From positions 55,337,658-55,401,657 of the forward strand of contig JAIOJX010000006.1 in the NCBI GenBank assembly GCA_022376925.1: 64,000 nt of DNA, read 5' to 3'. The translations under genes were made by a program, and so were the position numbers. The stretch is from Tragulus kanchil (Eukaryota; Chordata; Mammalia; Artiodactyla; Tragulidae). The notes below the pieces were generated by a model. It was not told the DNA's origin. It saw only the letters and a list, made by a program, of their open reading frames with translations, and searched no databases. Each line of letters begins with the position of its first letter. Within the stretch, counting starts at the first letter, position 1. Positions 12,594 through 24,870 of this stretch are shown here, piece after piece.

Positions 12594-13180
12594 ATCTCTT
12601 TATAATTTTTATTGAAGTATAGTTTCTTTGTAGTATTGAGTTAGTTTCTGCTATACAGCAAACTGAATCAGGTATACACATACATATACCCACTCTTTTT
12701 TAGGTTTCTTTTCCATTTAGGTCACCATAGAACATTGAGTAGAGTTCTGTGTGTTATATAGAAGGTTCTCATTAGTTATCTATTTTACACATAGTAGTGT
12801 ATATATATCAATCCCAATCTCCCAATTCATCCCACCCCTTCCCCCTAAACTGTTTTTAAATAGCTTCTATTTTAAAAACATAAACTCCAATTAATAAGGT
12901 TACTTAAGTCAAAGGATATTAATATTTAACTATTTTGGTATACTTTTCCAAAATTATTTTCCAAAAAAGATCCTTTTCTCCCCCTCCTCTCCTCCCCATT
13001 GGCAACCACAAGTCTGTACTCTGTGTCTATGCATCTGTTTTTGTTTCAAAGATGTATTCATTTGTGTCATATTTTAGATTCCATATATAAGTGATATCAT
13101 GTGGTATTTCTCTTTCTCACTTTTCCCTTAGTATGATAATCTTTGGATCCATCTATGCTGCAAATGGCATTATTTCAGTT
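12594..13180 (-). mobile_element. L1 LINE 3' fragment (antisense), first rendering
   Basis: ATTGAAGTATAGT, then GCTATACAGCAAACTGA, CTATTTTACACATAGTAGTG and CTTAGTATGATAATCTTTGG follow the order of the antisense ruminant L1 3' end. About 130 bp (12848-12975) between the TTCCCCC and CTCCCC boxes is not recognisably L1. Confidence 0.7.
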
Positions 13181-13385
13181 GAAAGCCACTCAGTCATGTC
13201 CGGATCTCTGCATCCCTGTGAGGTGTAGCTCACCAGGCTCCTCTGTCCATGGAATTCTCCAGGCAAGAATACTGGAGTGGATGGCCATTCCCTTCTCCAG
13301 GGGATCTTTCTGACCCAAGGATTGAACCTGGGTCTCGCACACTGCAGGCAGATTCTTTAGTGTCTGTACCACCAAGGAAGCCTCA
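13181..13385 (-). mobile_element. Bov-tA SINE, third rendering
   Basis: Copy of 12078-12283 at the start of the second copy of duplication 5. Its first base falls at the seam. Confidence 0.88.
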
Positions 13386-13696
13386 AATATAGTCATCATC
13401 CACCCATAAAGATAAAATTAGGTTTTGAATATTTTCCCATAGTCATTTTTATGTATGTGCATGTTAGTATTTGCATGTATGTGTGCATAGAGTTATACAA
13501 ATTTATGATTATACTTTGTAAGCAGTTTTTATTTCTTTTATGAATATTTTTCAATGTTATAAAATAATTTCTTTGAGAATATGATTTAAAATTGCCAAAA
13601 GTATATTATTACTAACCTATCAATATATTATGATCCTTCTCTATTGTTAGATAATTAAACTGCTTTTATATTTGACTATTTTTAATTTTGTATTTA

Positions 13697-14600
13697 TCTC
13701 TTTATAATTTTTATTGAAGTATAGTTTCTTTGTAGTATTGAGTTAGTTTCTTCTATACAGCAAACTGAATCAGGTATACACATACATATACCCACTCTTT
13801 TTTAGGTTTCTTTTCCATTTAGGTCACCATAGAACATTGAGTAGAGTTCTGTGTGTTATATAGAAGGTTCTCATTAGTTATCTATTTTACACATAGTAGT
13901 GTATATATATCAATCCCAATCTCCCAATTCATCCCACCCCTTCCCCCTAAACTGTTTTTAAATAGCTTCTATTTTAAAAACATAAACTCCAATTAATAAG
14001 GTTACTTAAGTCAAAGGATATTAATATTTAACTATTTTGGTATACTTTTCCAAAATTATTTTCCAAAAAAGATCCTTTTCTCCCCCTCCTCTCCTCCCCA
14101 TTGGCAACCACAAGTCTGTACTCTGTGTCTATGCATCTGTTTTTGTTTCAAAGATGTATTCATTTGTGTCATATTTTAGATTCCATATATAAGTGATATC
14201 ATGTGGTATTTCTCTTTCTCACTTTTTCCCCTTAGTATGATAATCTTTGGATCCATCTATGCTGCAAATGGCATTATTTCATCCTTTTTAATGGCTGAAT
14301 AATATGTCATTTGGGGCTTCCCTGGTGACTAAGATGGTGGGAATCTGCCTGCAAAGCAGGAGACCTAGGTTTGATCCTTGGGTTGGAAAGATCCCCGGGA
14401 GAAGGGAATGGCAACCCACTCCAGTATTCTTGCTTGGAGAATCCCATGGACAGAGGTGCATGGTGAACGATATCCATAAGATTGTGAAGAGTCAGACACA
14501 ACTGAGCAACTAACGCATATGCACAATAATGTCATTGTGTGTTTATATCACATTTTCTTTATCCATTCATTTGTTAAGAATACTTTCTGTCTATCAATAA
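13697..14600 (-). mobile_element. L1 LINE 3' fragment, second rendering, continuing past a SINE
   Basis: Repeats 12594-13177 and then continues with ATGGCTGAATAATATGTCAT, a Bov-tA at 14313-14512, and L1 again (TTTATCCATTCATTTGTTAA). No intact ORF2 frame. Confidence 0.7.
14313..14512 (+). mobile_element. Bov-tA SINE inserted in an L1
   Basis: Head GGGGCTTCCCTGGTGACTAA, end GAGTCAGACACAACTGAGCA. AATATGTCATT precedes it and AATGTCATT follows near 14526, an imperfect target-site duplication, and L1 sequence resumes at once. The SINE is therefore younger than the L1. Confidence 0.88.
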
Positions 14601-15440
14601 TTACCCAGGTTGTCAAATTTCTTTTAATTTTATTTTATGGTAATTTATAAGAAACAAGTTTTAGAGATTTAAAGTAATTAGTTCTACTGTTTTTGTTTTT
14701 TGTTTTGTGATTTCTATGTCTTTCATCCTTAGAAATAGTTTATTCTTCTTAGGTTTTACATAATTCTCACTTATAGTTGATTCTAGCTTAGTTTAGTTCA
14801 CTTTGGTTTAGTTTTATATTGTCTTAATTTTAAGCACATCACTAAGTCATTTCAATCTAGCTTTATTTTCCTCCCAAATACCTAAACAATTGTTTTAGCA
14901 TCATTTATTGAATACTTTTCACTTTTCATTACTGATTTATGTGCAAATTTTTAACTATATATTAAATTTTTACATATAAGACTATTGTCTGAAATGTTTA
15001 TTTCACTCCATTGATCAAACTGTCAATTCTTACCCTAGATACATAGCATCTTGATGACTGAAGGCTTATTGTAGGTTTTATTATCTTCCAAGACAAATTT
15101 TTCTTCATGACTCTTTTCATCTTATTTTATCTTTCTGGGAATTTTCATACTATTCAGAACATATAAAATGAGCTACATTTTTACTTTGTCAAGTAAAATT
15201 TAGAACTCAAGGAAAATTGTATTGGAATAACATTAAACCTTTAAATTATTTGAAAAGAATTAAATAATTACCTTCATAATATTTAATATTCTCACACAGG
15301 AACATACTATATCTCTGTTTATTCTCCTATTATATCTCTCCATACAGTTTCTAATTCTCTTCTCATAGATAGCACACAACTGTGTGCTAATTCTCTAAAT
15401 TGCTTTTCACTGATTTTTTATTAGAGTTACTTATAAATTT
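14600..15440. other. AT-rich unique sequence, no feature seen
   Basis: AT-rich DNA, possibly the decayed continuation of the L1 upstream. No open frame, RNA gene or recognisable repeat boundary. The CHR SINE at 15452 follows. Confidence 0.4.
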
Positions 15441-15451
15441 ACCTAATTATT

Positions 15452-15729
15452 ATTATTATTATTTTAATTTTTGGCCACTTTAATTGGTCTTTCATTTATC
15501 TATTTTCATCCATCTTTGTTCTTTGACCTGTGTGGGCCTCCCATCGCAGTGGCTTCTCCTGTAGCAGAGCACCAGCTCTGGGCGCATGCACTCCATAGCA
15601 CTGGCTCGTAATTGGACACAACGGTCCAGCTGCTCCAGGGCACGTGGGATCCTCCCGTGCCAAGGAACAAAGCAGCGCCCCCGGCAGTGAAAGGCGGACT
15701 CTTTACCCACTGGACCACCAGGGAATCCC
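15452..15729 (-). mobile_element. CHR-type tRNA-derived SINE
   Basis: Minus-strand element with the head complement at 15700-15729 and the shared 3' tail (TGGCC, GACCAAT, AAAGAACAAAG complements) at 15470-15525. The target-site duplication is TACCTAATTATT, 15440-15451 and 15730-15741. Confidence 0.85.
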
Positions 15730-16254
15730 TACCTAATTATTTTTGAGAACACAGAATAATTTTACATTTATAATTTTTTCATCATTATAATTGGCCAGAT
15801 GACTGCTGGTAAAAAGAAGCAACGATTCATATCTTATATTTAGCGTTGCATCTGGACATATTCCTAACTTCTCTAGCTTGAATGATTTTTCTTAGTTTCT
15901 TGAGTCTTCTAGGTTATCAAATAGTTTGTAAAATATTTGTCTCTTTAATAATTGTAATTTTTCCTTAGCTTTATTATTGTTTTGCAAATTTGCTAGGTTG
16001 TATTAACTAATAATGAAGATATTAAGGATAATTTTTTTCCTGAATACAAACATATTTATGTATGTTGTGTGGGTGTGTGTGTATTTCAGAATGTTGTCTC
16101 TAAATTTTCTTATTCGTTGCAATGTTAATGAAGTTTTCTCCCTTGCTTATTTTCTAAGAAAACTTTCCTAAGGAATAGATACTAAATTTTGTTGGGTAAT
16201 TTTATAGCATCTGCAGAAACAATTATGTTGCCTTTCTCCTTTAACCTATTACTA

Positions 16255-18578
16255 ATGGAGAATATTGATAAATTTACCATTAATAAGGGAACCTTATATC
16301 CTAAGATTAAAATCCACATAAATATTCTGGGAATATCATGCTTCTAATATACTAGTCTATTATTTTCTTTCATTTATTTAAGACTTTTACATTTATTTCT
16401 GAAGTGTCATTCTGGTAATGGTAACAGGCACCTACCTTCCCTATACTCTAGGGGCCTCTTTCCAGGAATCCTTCTTTAAATGGAACCAGCTAGCATATTA
16501 TCATGAAAGTTCTGTAAAAGTAGAGGTGCTTGTTTTGATTTTTGTTCTGTTTTGTTTTAATTGAAGTGTAGTTGAGCTACAGTGTTGTGTTAATTTCTGC
16601 TGTACAGAAAAATGATTCAGTTAAAGTAAAAAAAAATTTTTTTAACTTTCTTTTTCATTATGGTTTATCACAGGATATTGAATATATTTCCCTGTATATA
16701 CAGTAGGGCCTTGCTGCTTATCCATTCTATATTTACTAGTTTGCATCTACAAACCCCAAGTAGCTACTCCATCCCTCTCCCATCTTCCCTCCCTCTTGGC
16801 CCTCACAAGTCAGTTTTTTATGTCTGTGAGTCTGTTTCTGTTTCATAGATAAGTTCGTTTGTGTCATGTTTTAGATTCCACATCAGATTTACTTCACTTA
16901 GTTTGATAATCTCTAGTTATATCAACATTGCTACAAATAGCATTATTTCGTTCTTTTTATGGCTGAGTAGTATTCCATTGCTTATATGTAGCATATCTTT
17001 ACCCATTAATCTGTTGATGGACTCTTAGGTTTTTTCCATGACCTAGTTATTGGGAATAGTTATTCTATGAACATGGGGGTACATGTATCTCTATGAATTA
17101 TACTTTTGCCTGGTTATGTGCTCAGAAGTTAGACTGCTGGATTATATGGTAATTCTTTCTTAGTTTTTAGGAAACTCCAAACTCTTTACGATAGTGGTTG
17201 GACCAGTTTCCATTGCCATCAGCAGTGTTGGAGGGTTCCCTTTGTTCCACACTGTCTCCAGCATTTGTTTTTTGTAGACTCTATATGGATTGCCATTCTG
17301 ACCAGTGTGAAGTAGTATCTCATTTTAACTGTATTGAGCATATTTTCATGTGCTTCTTAGCCATCTGTGTGTCTTCTTTGGACATTTAGGTTATTCGGCC
17401 CTATTGTTAAGCATGTGCTTTCTTGGCTTTTCATGGAGAATATTGATAAATTTACCATTAATAAGGGAACCTTATATCCTAAGATTAAAATCCACATAAA
17501 TATTCTGGGAATATCATGCTTCTAATATGCTAGTCTATTATTTTCTTTCATTTATTTAAGACTTTTACATTTATTTCTGAAGTGTCATTCTGGTAATGGT
17601 AACAGGCACCTACCTTCCCTATACTCTAGGGGCCTCTTTCCAGGAATCCTTCTTTAAATGGATATTATGCATATTATCATGAAAGTTCTGTAAAAGTAGA
17701 GGTGCTTGTTTTGATTTTTGTTCTGTTTTGTTTTAATTGAAGTGTAGTTGAGCTACAGTGTTGTGTTAATTTCTGCTGTACAGAAAAATGATTCAGTTAA
17801 AGTAAAAAAAAAATTTTTTAACTTTCTTTTTCATTATGGTTTATCACAGGATATTGAATATATTTCCCTGTATATACAGTAGGGCCTTGCTGCTTATCCA
17901 TTCTATATTTACTAGTTTGCATCTACAAACCCCAAGTAGCTACTCCATCCCTCTCCCATCTTCCCTCCCTCTTGGCCCTCACAAGTCAGTTTTTTATGTC
18001 TGTGAGTCTGTTTCTGTTTCATAGATAAGTTCGTTTGTGTCATGTTTTAGATTCCACATCAGATTTACTTCACTTAGTTTGATAATCTCTAGTTATATCA
18101 ACATTGCTACAAATAGCATTATTTCGTTCTTTTTATGGCTGAGTAGTATTCCATTGCTTATATGTAGCATATCTTTACCCATTAATCTGTTGATGGACTC
18201 TTAGGTTTTTTCCATGACCTAGTTATTGGGAATAGTTATTCTATGAACATGGGGGTACATGTATCTCTATGAATTATACTTTTGCCTGGTTATGTGCTCA
18301 GAAGTTAGACTGCTGGATTATATGGTAATTCTTTCTTAGTTTTTTTAGGAAACTCCAAACTCTTTACGATAGTGGTTGGACCAGTTTCCATTGCCATCAG
18401 CAGTGTTGGAGGGTTCCCTTTGTTCCACACTGTCTCCAGCATTTGTTTTTTGTAGACTCTATATGGATTGCCATTCTGACCAGTGTGAAGTAGTATCTCA
18501 TTTTAACTGTATTGAGCATATTTTCATGTGCTTCTTAGCCATCTGTGTGTCTTCTTTGGACATTTAGGTATTCGGCCC
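16255..18578. repeat. Direct duplication 6 (copies 16255-17401 and 17433-18578)
   Basis: Offset is 1176-1178 bp, the largest in the window. Most of it is antisense L1 3' sequence. Differences include A/G (atatActag, atatGctag), shortened text around 16485/17662 and T-run indels. Copy 1 ends in a degraded reading of the sequence after 18578. Confidence 0.95.
16555..17400 (-). mobile_element. L1 LINE 3' fragment (antisense), first rendering
   Basis: TTGAAGTGTAGTTGAGCTACAG, TTTATCACAGGATATTGAAT, GGCTGAGTAGTATTCCATTG and CCATTCTGACCAGTGTGAAG are successive landmarks of antisense L1 3' UTR and ORF2 end. Frames are broken by stops. Confidence 0.8.
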
Positions 18579-18815
18579 ATTTTTAGATTGGCTTATTTGG
18601 TTTTATGTTATCGAGTTATATACAATGTTTGCATACTTTGAAAATTAAGCACTTGTCGGTCTCATCATTTGCAAATATTTTCTCCTAGTCTGTAGGCTGT
18701 CTTTTCATTTGGTTTATAATTTCCTTTGCTGTACAGTATCTTATAAGCTTGATTAGCTTTCATTTGCTTATTTTTGCTTGTATTACTGTTGCCTTGAGTG
18801 ACTGACTTGTCTATA
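17732..18815 (-). mobile_element. L1 LINE 3' fragment, second rendering, longer
   Basis: Repeats the previous fragment and adds more ORF2-side sequence (GCAAATATTTTCTCCTAGTC, TTTCCTTTGCTGTACAG) before the A/T block starts near 18818. It shows that the L1 truly continues past the seam of duplication 6. Confidence 0.8.
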
Positions 18816-18817
18816 AT

Positions 18818-19942
18818 CTTTATATATTATAAATAAAAATATATTTTATATGTAGTATAATATATTAATATAATACTTTATGTTAATATATATTGTATAT
18901 ACTATATTCTATATTTTATACTCTATATCTTATATAAATATATAATACACATAATATTACATATATTATATTATGATATTTATAATATATAGTATGTATA
19001 CATATATATTACTATGTATATATAATATATTTTATTATATATAATATTTATAATATTATCTATAATATAAAATATGTTATATTGTATACAATATAATATA
19101 TCGATATATATTATATATAATATATATAATGTAATGTAATATATAACATAACATATAATATGTATTATATATGATATCATAATATATAATCTATATATAA
19201 TCTAGCTATGATATAATATATCCAGAATATATATAATATATGACATAGATATATAATAGCTGTCATCAATATATATTGATGTTGTATATTATATATGATT
19301 ATATATATCATATACCATAGATGATATATAATCATATATATTATACATATCATATATAGTATTATATAATATATAACATATATGTAATTACTATATGATA
19401 TATAGTATGTATTTCATGTTACATATAATATAAATATGTATTACACATAGCATTATATATATGATATATGATGTATAATATATATGATACATGTGATATA
19501 TATTATATAAATCATATATAAAATATATAATCATATAATATTATATTATATATTATTGATGTGTGATATATATTCTATATATACTATATATATTATTAAT
19601 ATATGATATATATTATATATCAGATATAATATATAATCATATAATATCTTATATAATATACATATATTTGATATGATATGTACCATGTATATTATGATAT
19701 ATATGATATATATCATGTATCATATATATATATACTATATGGGATTATATACATAATGTCATATATACCATATATGTATATTATATATATTTTATATATA
19801 TTATTTTTATTATGTATAGGGAAAACCACAATAATACATAACATATATTATAATATATAACATATGAAATATAACATGGTACATATTATATAAGATAATA
19901 TAACATAACTTTATATAACATAATATATATATAATATATAAA
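18818..19942. repeat. 1.1 kb A/T-only low-complexity block
   Basis: Over about 1.1 kb the sequence is almost exclusively A and T, dominated by TATA, ATAT and TATAATATA words with scattered G or C and many self-complementary stretches. Short open frames here code for Tyr/Ile-rich strings and are meaningless. It starts inside L1-like sequence and ends exactly at the first copy of duplication 7. Confidence 0.95.
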
Positions 19943-22116
19943 TAGATATCATCTTCTTTCTATAATAAGATTATACTCTTTTAAACGGTTCCTGAAAGAG
20001 AACTTTAATAATATTTTGGAATAGAGGCTGCCATTTGCCTCTTCATCTAGATGGACACAGAAAATAACATTGAAACGAATTTTTTTGATTCATTGCTTGA
20101 ATGGCTCTTCCTGATTGTATTAATATTAGAGGAGTAAGCACTTGTCACCCTGAGGAAAAGACATAATAGATATCACAAATAGTTGATCAATTGGGTGCAG
20201 ACTGATTTGAGATTCTGCATGGAATCAAATGTTTAATCAAGTCAGAGTGTAGGAAATATAATGATATGTTCAAGGATGCATCATCATACAGAGCAAGATC
20301 CACAGGGTATTGTAACAAACCATCCCTTCCCTTGATTCCACTAGCTTCTTAAGATATATATGTAAATATGTTTTAGAGGAGACAAAAGCTTAGGTGGAGC
20401 CTATTGAGATAACCCTGATTTGTCTCTCCTCTCCTTTCAATGACATCCATGAAAATGTAAAGTTACATGGGAATACTGGGCAAAAATCCAGTAGATCCCA
20501 AGTAAAGCCACTAACCAGAGTTTAGAGGGGGCCTTAAGTGAGGAGAGTGCTTTTGCTGCCTATGGCTGCAGAGAGCCATTATCCTTGCACTCCTCCCCCT
20601 TCCAACCCTGCACAATGTTCTCCTCATTAATAAGTCTCTTTCTGCATGCTCTTAGGGAATTCAGTCTCCAGGATTCAACATAGCTGAGGGCATATGTAGA
20701 CAGATGATGGAGCAATGTATCCAGAGATATCAAGTTGATAGCATAAAAAAATAGAGACAGAAGCACTGAAGTCTCCTTTCTCTGATCAGTACTTTTTATT
20801 ATAGCCGTGGCGGTTAGAAGATACTCTCATTGTTTTCCATCCTTATATTTGTCATGCTATAATCCTAAATATTAATCAATCTTCAAGTACATAATTGCAA
20901 TGTTCTACTCTATTTTTAATCTGTGATTTTATGTAATACTCACATTACAAATCTATTTCTCGAACCTGCCTTCAACAGAGGCCGGTCAGTCAAATGATGT
21001 GGTTTTGCAGTTTGCAAAGCAAGCTCTAGATATCATCTTCTTTCTATAATAAGATTATACTCTTTTAAACGGTTCCTGAAAGAGAACTTTAATAATATTT
21101 TGGAATAGAGGCTGCCATTTGCCTCTTCATCTAGATGGACACAGAAAATAACATTGAAACGAATTTTTTTGATTCATTGCTTGAATGGCTCTTCCTGATT
21201 GTATTAATATTAGAGGAGTAAGCACTTGTCACCCTGAGGAAAAGACATAATAGATATCACAAATAGTTGATCAATTGGGTGAAGACTGATTTGAGATTCT
21301 GCATGGAATCAAATGTTTAATCAAGTCAGAGTGTAGGAAATATAATGATATGTTCAAGGATGCATCATCATACAGAGCAAGATCCACAGGGTATTGTAAC
21401 AAACCATCCCTTCCCTTGATTCCACTAGCTTCTTAAGATATATATGTAAATATGTTTTAGAGGAGACAAAAGCTTAGGTGGAGCCTATTGAGATAACCCT
21501 GATTTGTCTCTCCTCTCCTTTCAATGACATCCATGAAAATGTAAAGTTACATGGGAATACTGGGCAAAAATCCAGTAGATCCCAAGTAAAGCCACTAACC
21601 AGAGTTTAGAGGGGGCCTTAAGTGAGGAGAGTGCTTTTGCTGCCTATGGCTGCAGAGAGCCATTATCCTTGCACTCCTCCCCCTTCCAACCCTGCACAAT
21701 GTTCTCCTCATTAATAAGTCTCTTTCTGCATGCTCTTAGGGAATTCAGTCTCCAGGATTCAACATAGCTGAGGGCATATGTAGACAGATGATGGAGCAAT
21801 GTATCCAGAGATATCAAGTTGATAGCATAAAAAAATAGAGACAGAAGCACTGAAGTCTCCTTTCTCTGATCAGTACTTTTTTTATTATAGCCGTAGGCGG
21901 TTAGAAGATACTCTCATTGTTTTCCATCCTTATATTTGTCATGCTATAATCCTAAATATTAATCAATCTTCAAGTACATAATTGCAATGTTCTACTCTAT
22001 TTTTAATCTGTGATTTTATGTAATACTCACATTACAAATCTATTTCTCGAACCTGCCTGCAACAGAGGCCGGTCAGTCAAATGATGTGGTTTTGCAGTTT
22101 GCAAAGCAAGCTCTAG
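19943..22116. repeat. Direct duplication 7 (copies 19943-21029 and 21027-22116)
   Basis: Offset is 1084-1087 bp. The seam is clean, with only TAG shared between the end of copy 1 and the start of copy 2. Copy 2 begins at exactly the base where the A/T block that precedes copy 1 ends, as expected if a contig started at the edge of that block. Confidence 0.95.
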
Positions 22117-23899
22117 GTTCTGAACTACCTGGGTTCAAATGCCAGATCTCCTACTTACTGGCTATGTCACCTTGAGCAAGTGACTTAATCTTTTCAGGCT
22201 TCAGCCTCCTTACTTTTAAGATAGAGATAATAATAGCACTTACCTGATAGCATTATTCTAAGGAGTCAGTGAGTTATTCCATATAAAGTGCTTAGGTAGC
22301 AACAGCTCCACAAATGGGTTTGCTCTGTTACCCATTAGTTCATCATAGAATAGCAAATGATAGGAGAGAGTAGGGGTGTTGGTGAACAAGAAAAGAAACC
22401 TTCAACTTCCTCAGTGCAGAGAAGTTCCTTTGCCTCAGGAGTCAGTCTGACCCAGAAACAGTGTTAGTGGTGTGACATAAAGCTGCTTCACATTCCCTGA
22501 GAACCCCAGATTAATATGAATACTCATGAGGCACTCTCTGGAGACTGGGACTTGGACCTGCTGCCACGTTAGCCCTGTTGGGCCTTAATTCGTATATATT
22601 CACTCAGACAAGTATGGCTTAAACTGGGGGGGAAATCAGCTTATTGATCCTTTGTCTCTTATTTTATGGTTCTGCCTATTCTTTTAGAAAACAAATGATT
22701 TACTGTCTTGCCTCTTTGGGAGCAGAGCAGGTTATAAGCTGAAAACAACTGTCTATGGAAAAAAACTTTCCCGACAACAGTTCTTCTAACAGAACATCAT
22801 CTCTTCAGTAGGAAACGAAGCTTTTTGCTTGATGGGCATCCAGGATTCAACATAGCTGAGGGCATATGTAGACAGATGATGGAGCAATGTATCCAGAGAT
22901 ATCAAGTTGATAGCATAAAAAAATAGAGACAGAAGCACTGAAGTCTCCTTTCTCTGATCAGTACTTTTTTTATTATAGCCGTAGGCGGTTAGAAGATACT
23001 CTCATTGTTTTCCATCCTTATATTTGTCATGCTATAATCCTAAATATTAATCAATCTTCAAGTACATAATTGCAATGTTCTACTCTATTTTTAATCTGTG
23101 ATTTTATGTAATACTCACATTACAAATCTATTTCTCGAACCTGCCTGCAACAGAGGCCGGTCAGTCAAATGATGTGGTTTTGCAGTTTGCAAAGCAAGCT
23201 CTAGGTTCTGAACTACCTGGGTTCAAATGCCAGATCTCCTACTTACTGGCTATGTCACCTTGAGCAAGTGACTTAATCTTTTCAGGCTTCAGCCTCCTTA
23301 CTTTTAAGATAGAGATAATAATAGCACTTACCTGATAGCATTATTCTAAGGAGTCAGTGAGTTATTCCATATAAAGTGCTTAGGTAGCAACAGCTCCACA
23401 AATGGGTTTGCTCTGTTACCCATTAGTTCATCATAGAATAGCAAATGATAGGAGAGAGTAGGGGTGTTGGTGAACAAGAAAAGAAACCTTCAACTTCCTC
23501 AGTGCAGAGAAGTTCCTTTGCCTCAGGAGTCAGTCTGACCCAGAAACAGTGTTAGTGGTGTGACATAAAGCTGCTTCACATTCCCTGAGAACCCCAGATT
23601 AATATGAATACTCATGAGGCACTCTCTGGAGACTGGGACTTGGACCTGCTGCCACGTTAGCCCTGTTGGGCCTTAATTCGTATATATTCACTCAGACAAG
23701 TATGGCTTAAACTGGGGGGGAAATCAGCTTATTGATCCTTTGTCTCTTATTTTATGGTTCTGCCTATTCTTTTAGAAAACAAATGATTTACTGTCTTGCC
23801 TCTTTGGGAGCAGAGCAGGTTATAAGCTGAAAACAACTGTCTATGGAAAAAAACTTTCCCGACAACAGTTCTTCTAACAGAACATCATCTCTTCAGTAG
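21751..23899. repeat. Direct duplication 8 (copies 21751-22811 and 22839-23899)
   Basis: Offset is 1088 bp. It overlaps duplication 7, so about 365 bp occurs three times (from 20667, 21751 and 22839). Copies 2 and 3 agree against copy 1 at several bases, for example CCTGCCTGC against CCTGCCTTC. The duplicated part includes a MIR element. Confidence 0.95.
22105..22315 (+). mobile_element. MIR SINE, recurs at 23193-23403
   Basis: CTGAACTACCTGGGTTCAAA, CTGGCTATGTCACCTTGAGC, AAGTGACTTAATCTTTTCAG and AGATAATAATAGCACTTACC follow the MIR core in order, including the conserved TGTGACCTTGGGCAAGT-like region. Confidence 0.85.
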
Positions 23900-24659
23900 A
23901 GAAAACGAAGCTTTTTTGCTTGCTATTTTCGTAATACACTAAAAACAAACTAACGAAAAGCACCTTTTGAGACTGGCAGTTTTCCTTTGATTATCATTAT
24001 CTCAAGCTTCATAGTGAATGGAATCTTCCACACAGGAGTAGGGATGGAGGCCCAAGCAAGAGGCATGAGACATTCAACCCACCAACTTTACCCCAGTTGT
24101 GTTCTCCGGGATAAACTCTGCTAACTTGGAGGAGGACCTCTGGTTTGAGGTTGGGCTGAAAATTCTTCTGGGCATTAAGAACTCCCTTTCTTTCACTGGA
24201 CTAATCAACACACTCAAGTCCACACTTTCTTGCACATACTGTTCTACATTTCACATTTACTCCCTTACAGTTTGTGTATTTGTGTGTGCACACACACTCT
24301 CCTCTCCTTTAAATAGTCACATCTTGGAGACACATTCACACATACATGCATATGGCAGTCATAGTCCAAGGTGTTAAGTGTCAGAATCATGGAGGGGTGA
24401 GGAGCTTACATCAGTTCAGAAAATGAAGTTTCTTAATAGATTACTGTCCAAGTAAAATTGAGACACAGTGCTTCTCAAGCCCTTTGGCAGGATTCATAAG
24501 GGTACATTGCTAGGCCAGAAATAGCTCCCTGAAGGGATTTAATATTTATCTTTAAATTCAGTTGTTTTAAGTCTTATCCATTTGAGGCAAGGAATATGTA
24601 CCTGATTCTGAGATATAAGAATAGGCAAGAAAGATAAATTTCAGTCACCAACCCGTCAC

Positions 24660-24800
24660 CATGCATTTAACTGTTGCCTGCTGTGGTCCAGGCAGTGCCC
24701 TGGGCACTAGGAGAGAAACATGACTGAGACACAGTTCCTAGCCCATCATAATAATAGGGAAGAGGAGACTAACACACAGAAAGCAGACTAATTCAAGATC
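24660..24800 (+). mobile_element. L2/MIR-like relic
   Basis: GTGGTCCAGGCAGTGCCCTG, GGCACTAGGAGAGAAACATGA and CAGTTCCTAGCCCATCATAA resemble the widespread L2-type 3' segment. Confidence 0.45.
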
Positions 24801-24870
24801 ACTGATACACTGTCAGTGCCCAAAAGGACCTTGTCTCATCAAACCTATTTATTTTGTTAGTGGATCGCTG

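Larger units (their letters stand above)
12079..14281. repeat. Direct duplication 5 (copies 12079-13177 and 13181-14281)
   Basis: Offset is 1102-1104 bp. It overlaps duplication 4, so part of one Bov-tA is present three times (10946, 12079 and 13181 onward). A G/T difference (ttctGcta, ttctTcta) and a run-length indel separate the copies. The seam is almost clean. Confidence 0.95.

Noticed and set aside
18980..19860. Tyr/Ile-rich short open frames
   Set aside because: These are translations of A/T-only low-complexity DNA with no initiation context and no protein similarity.
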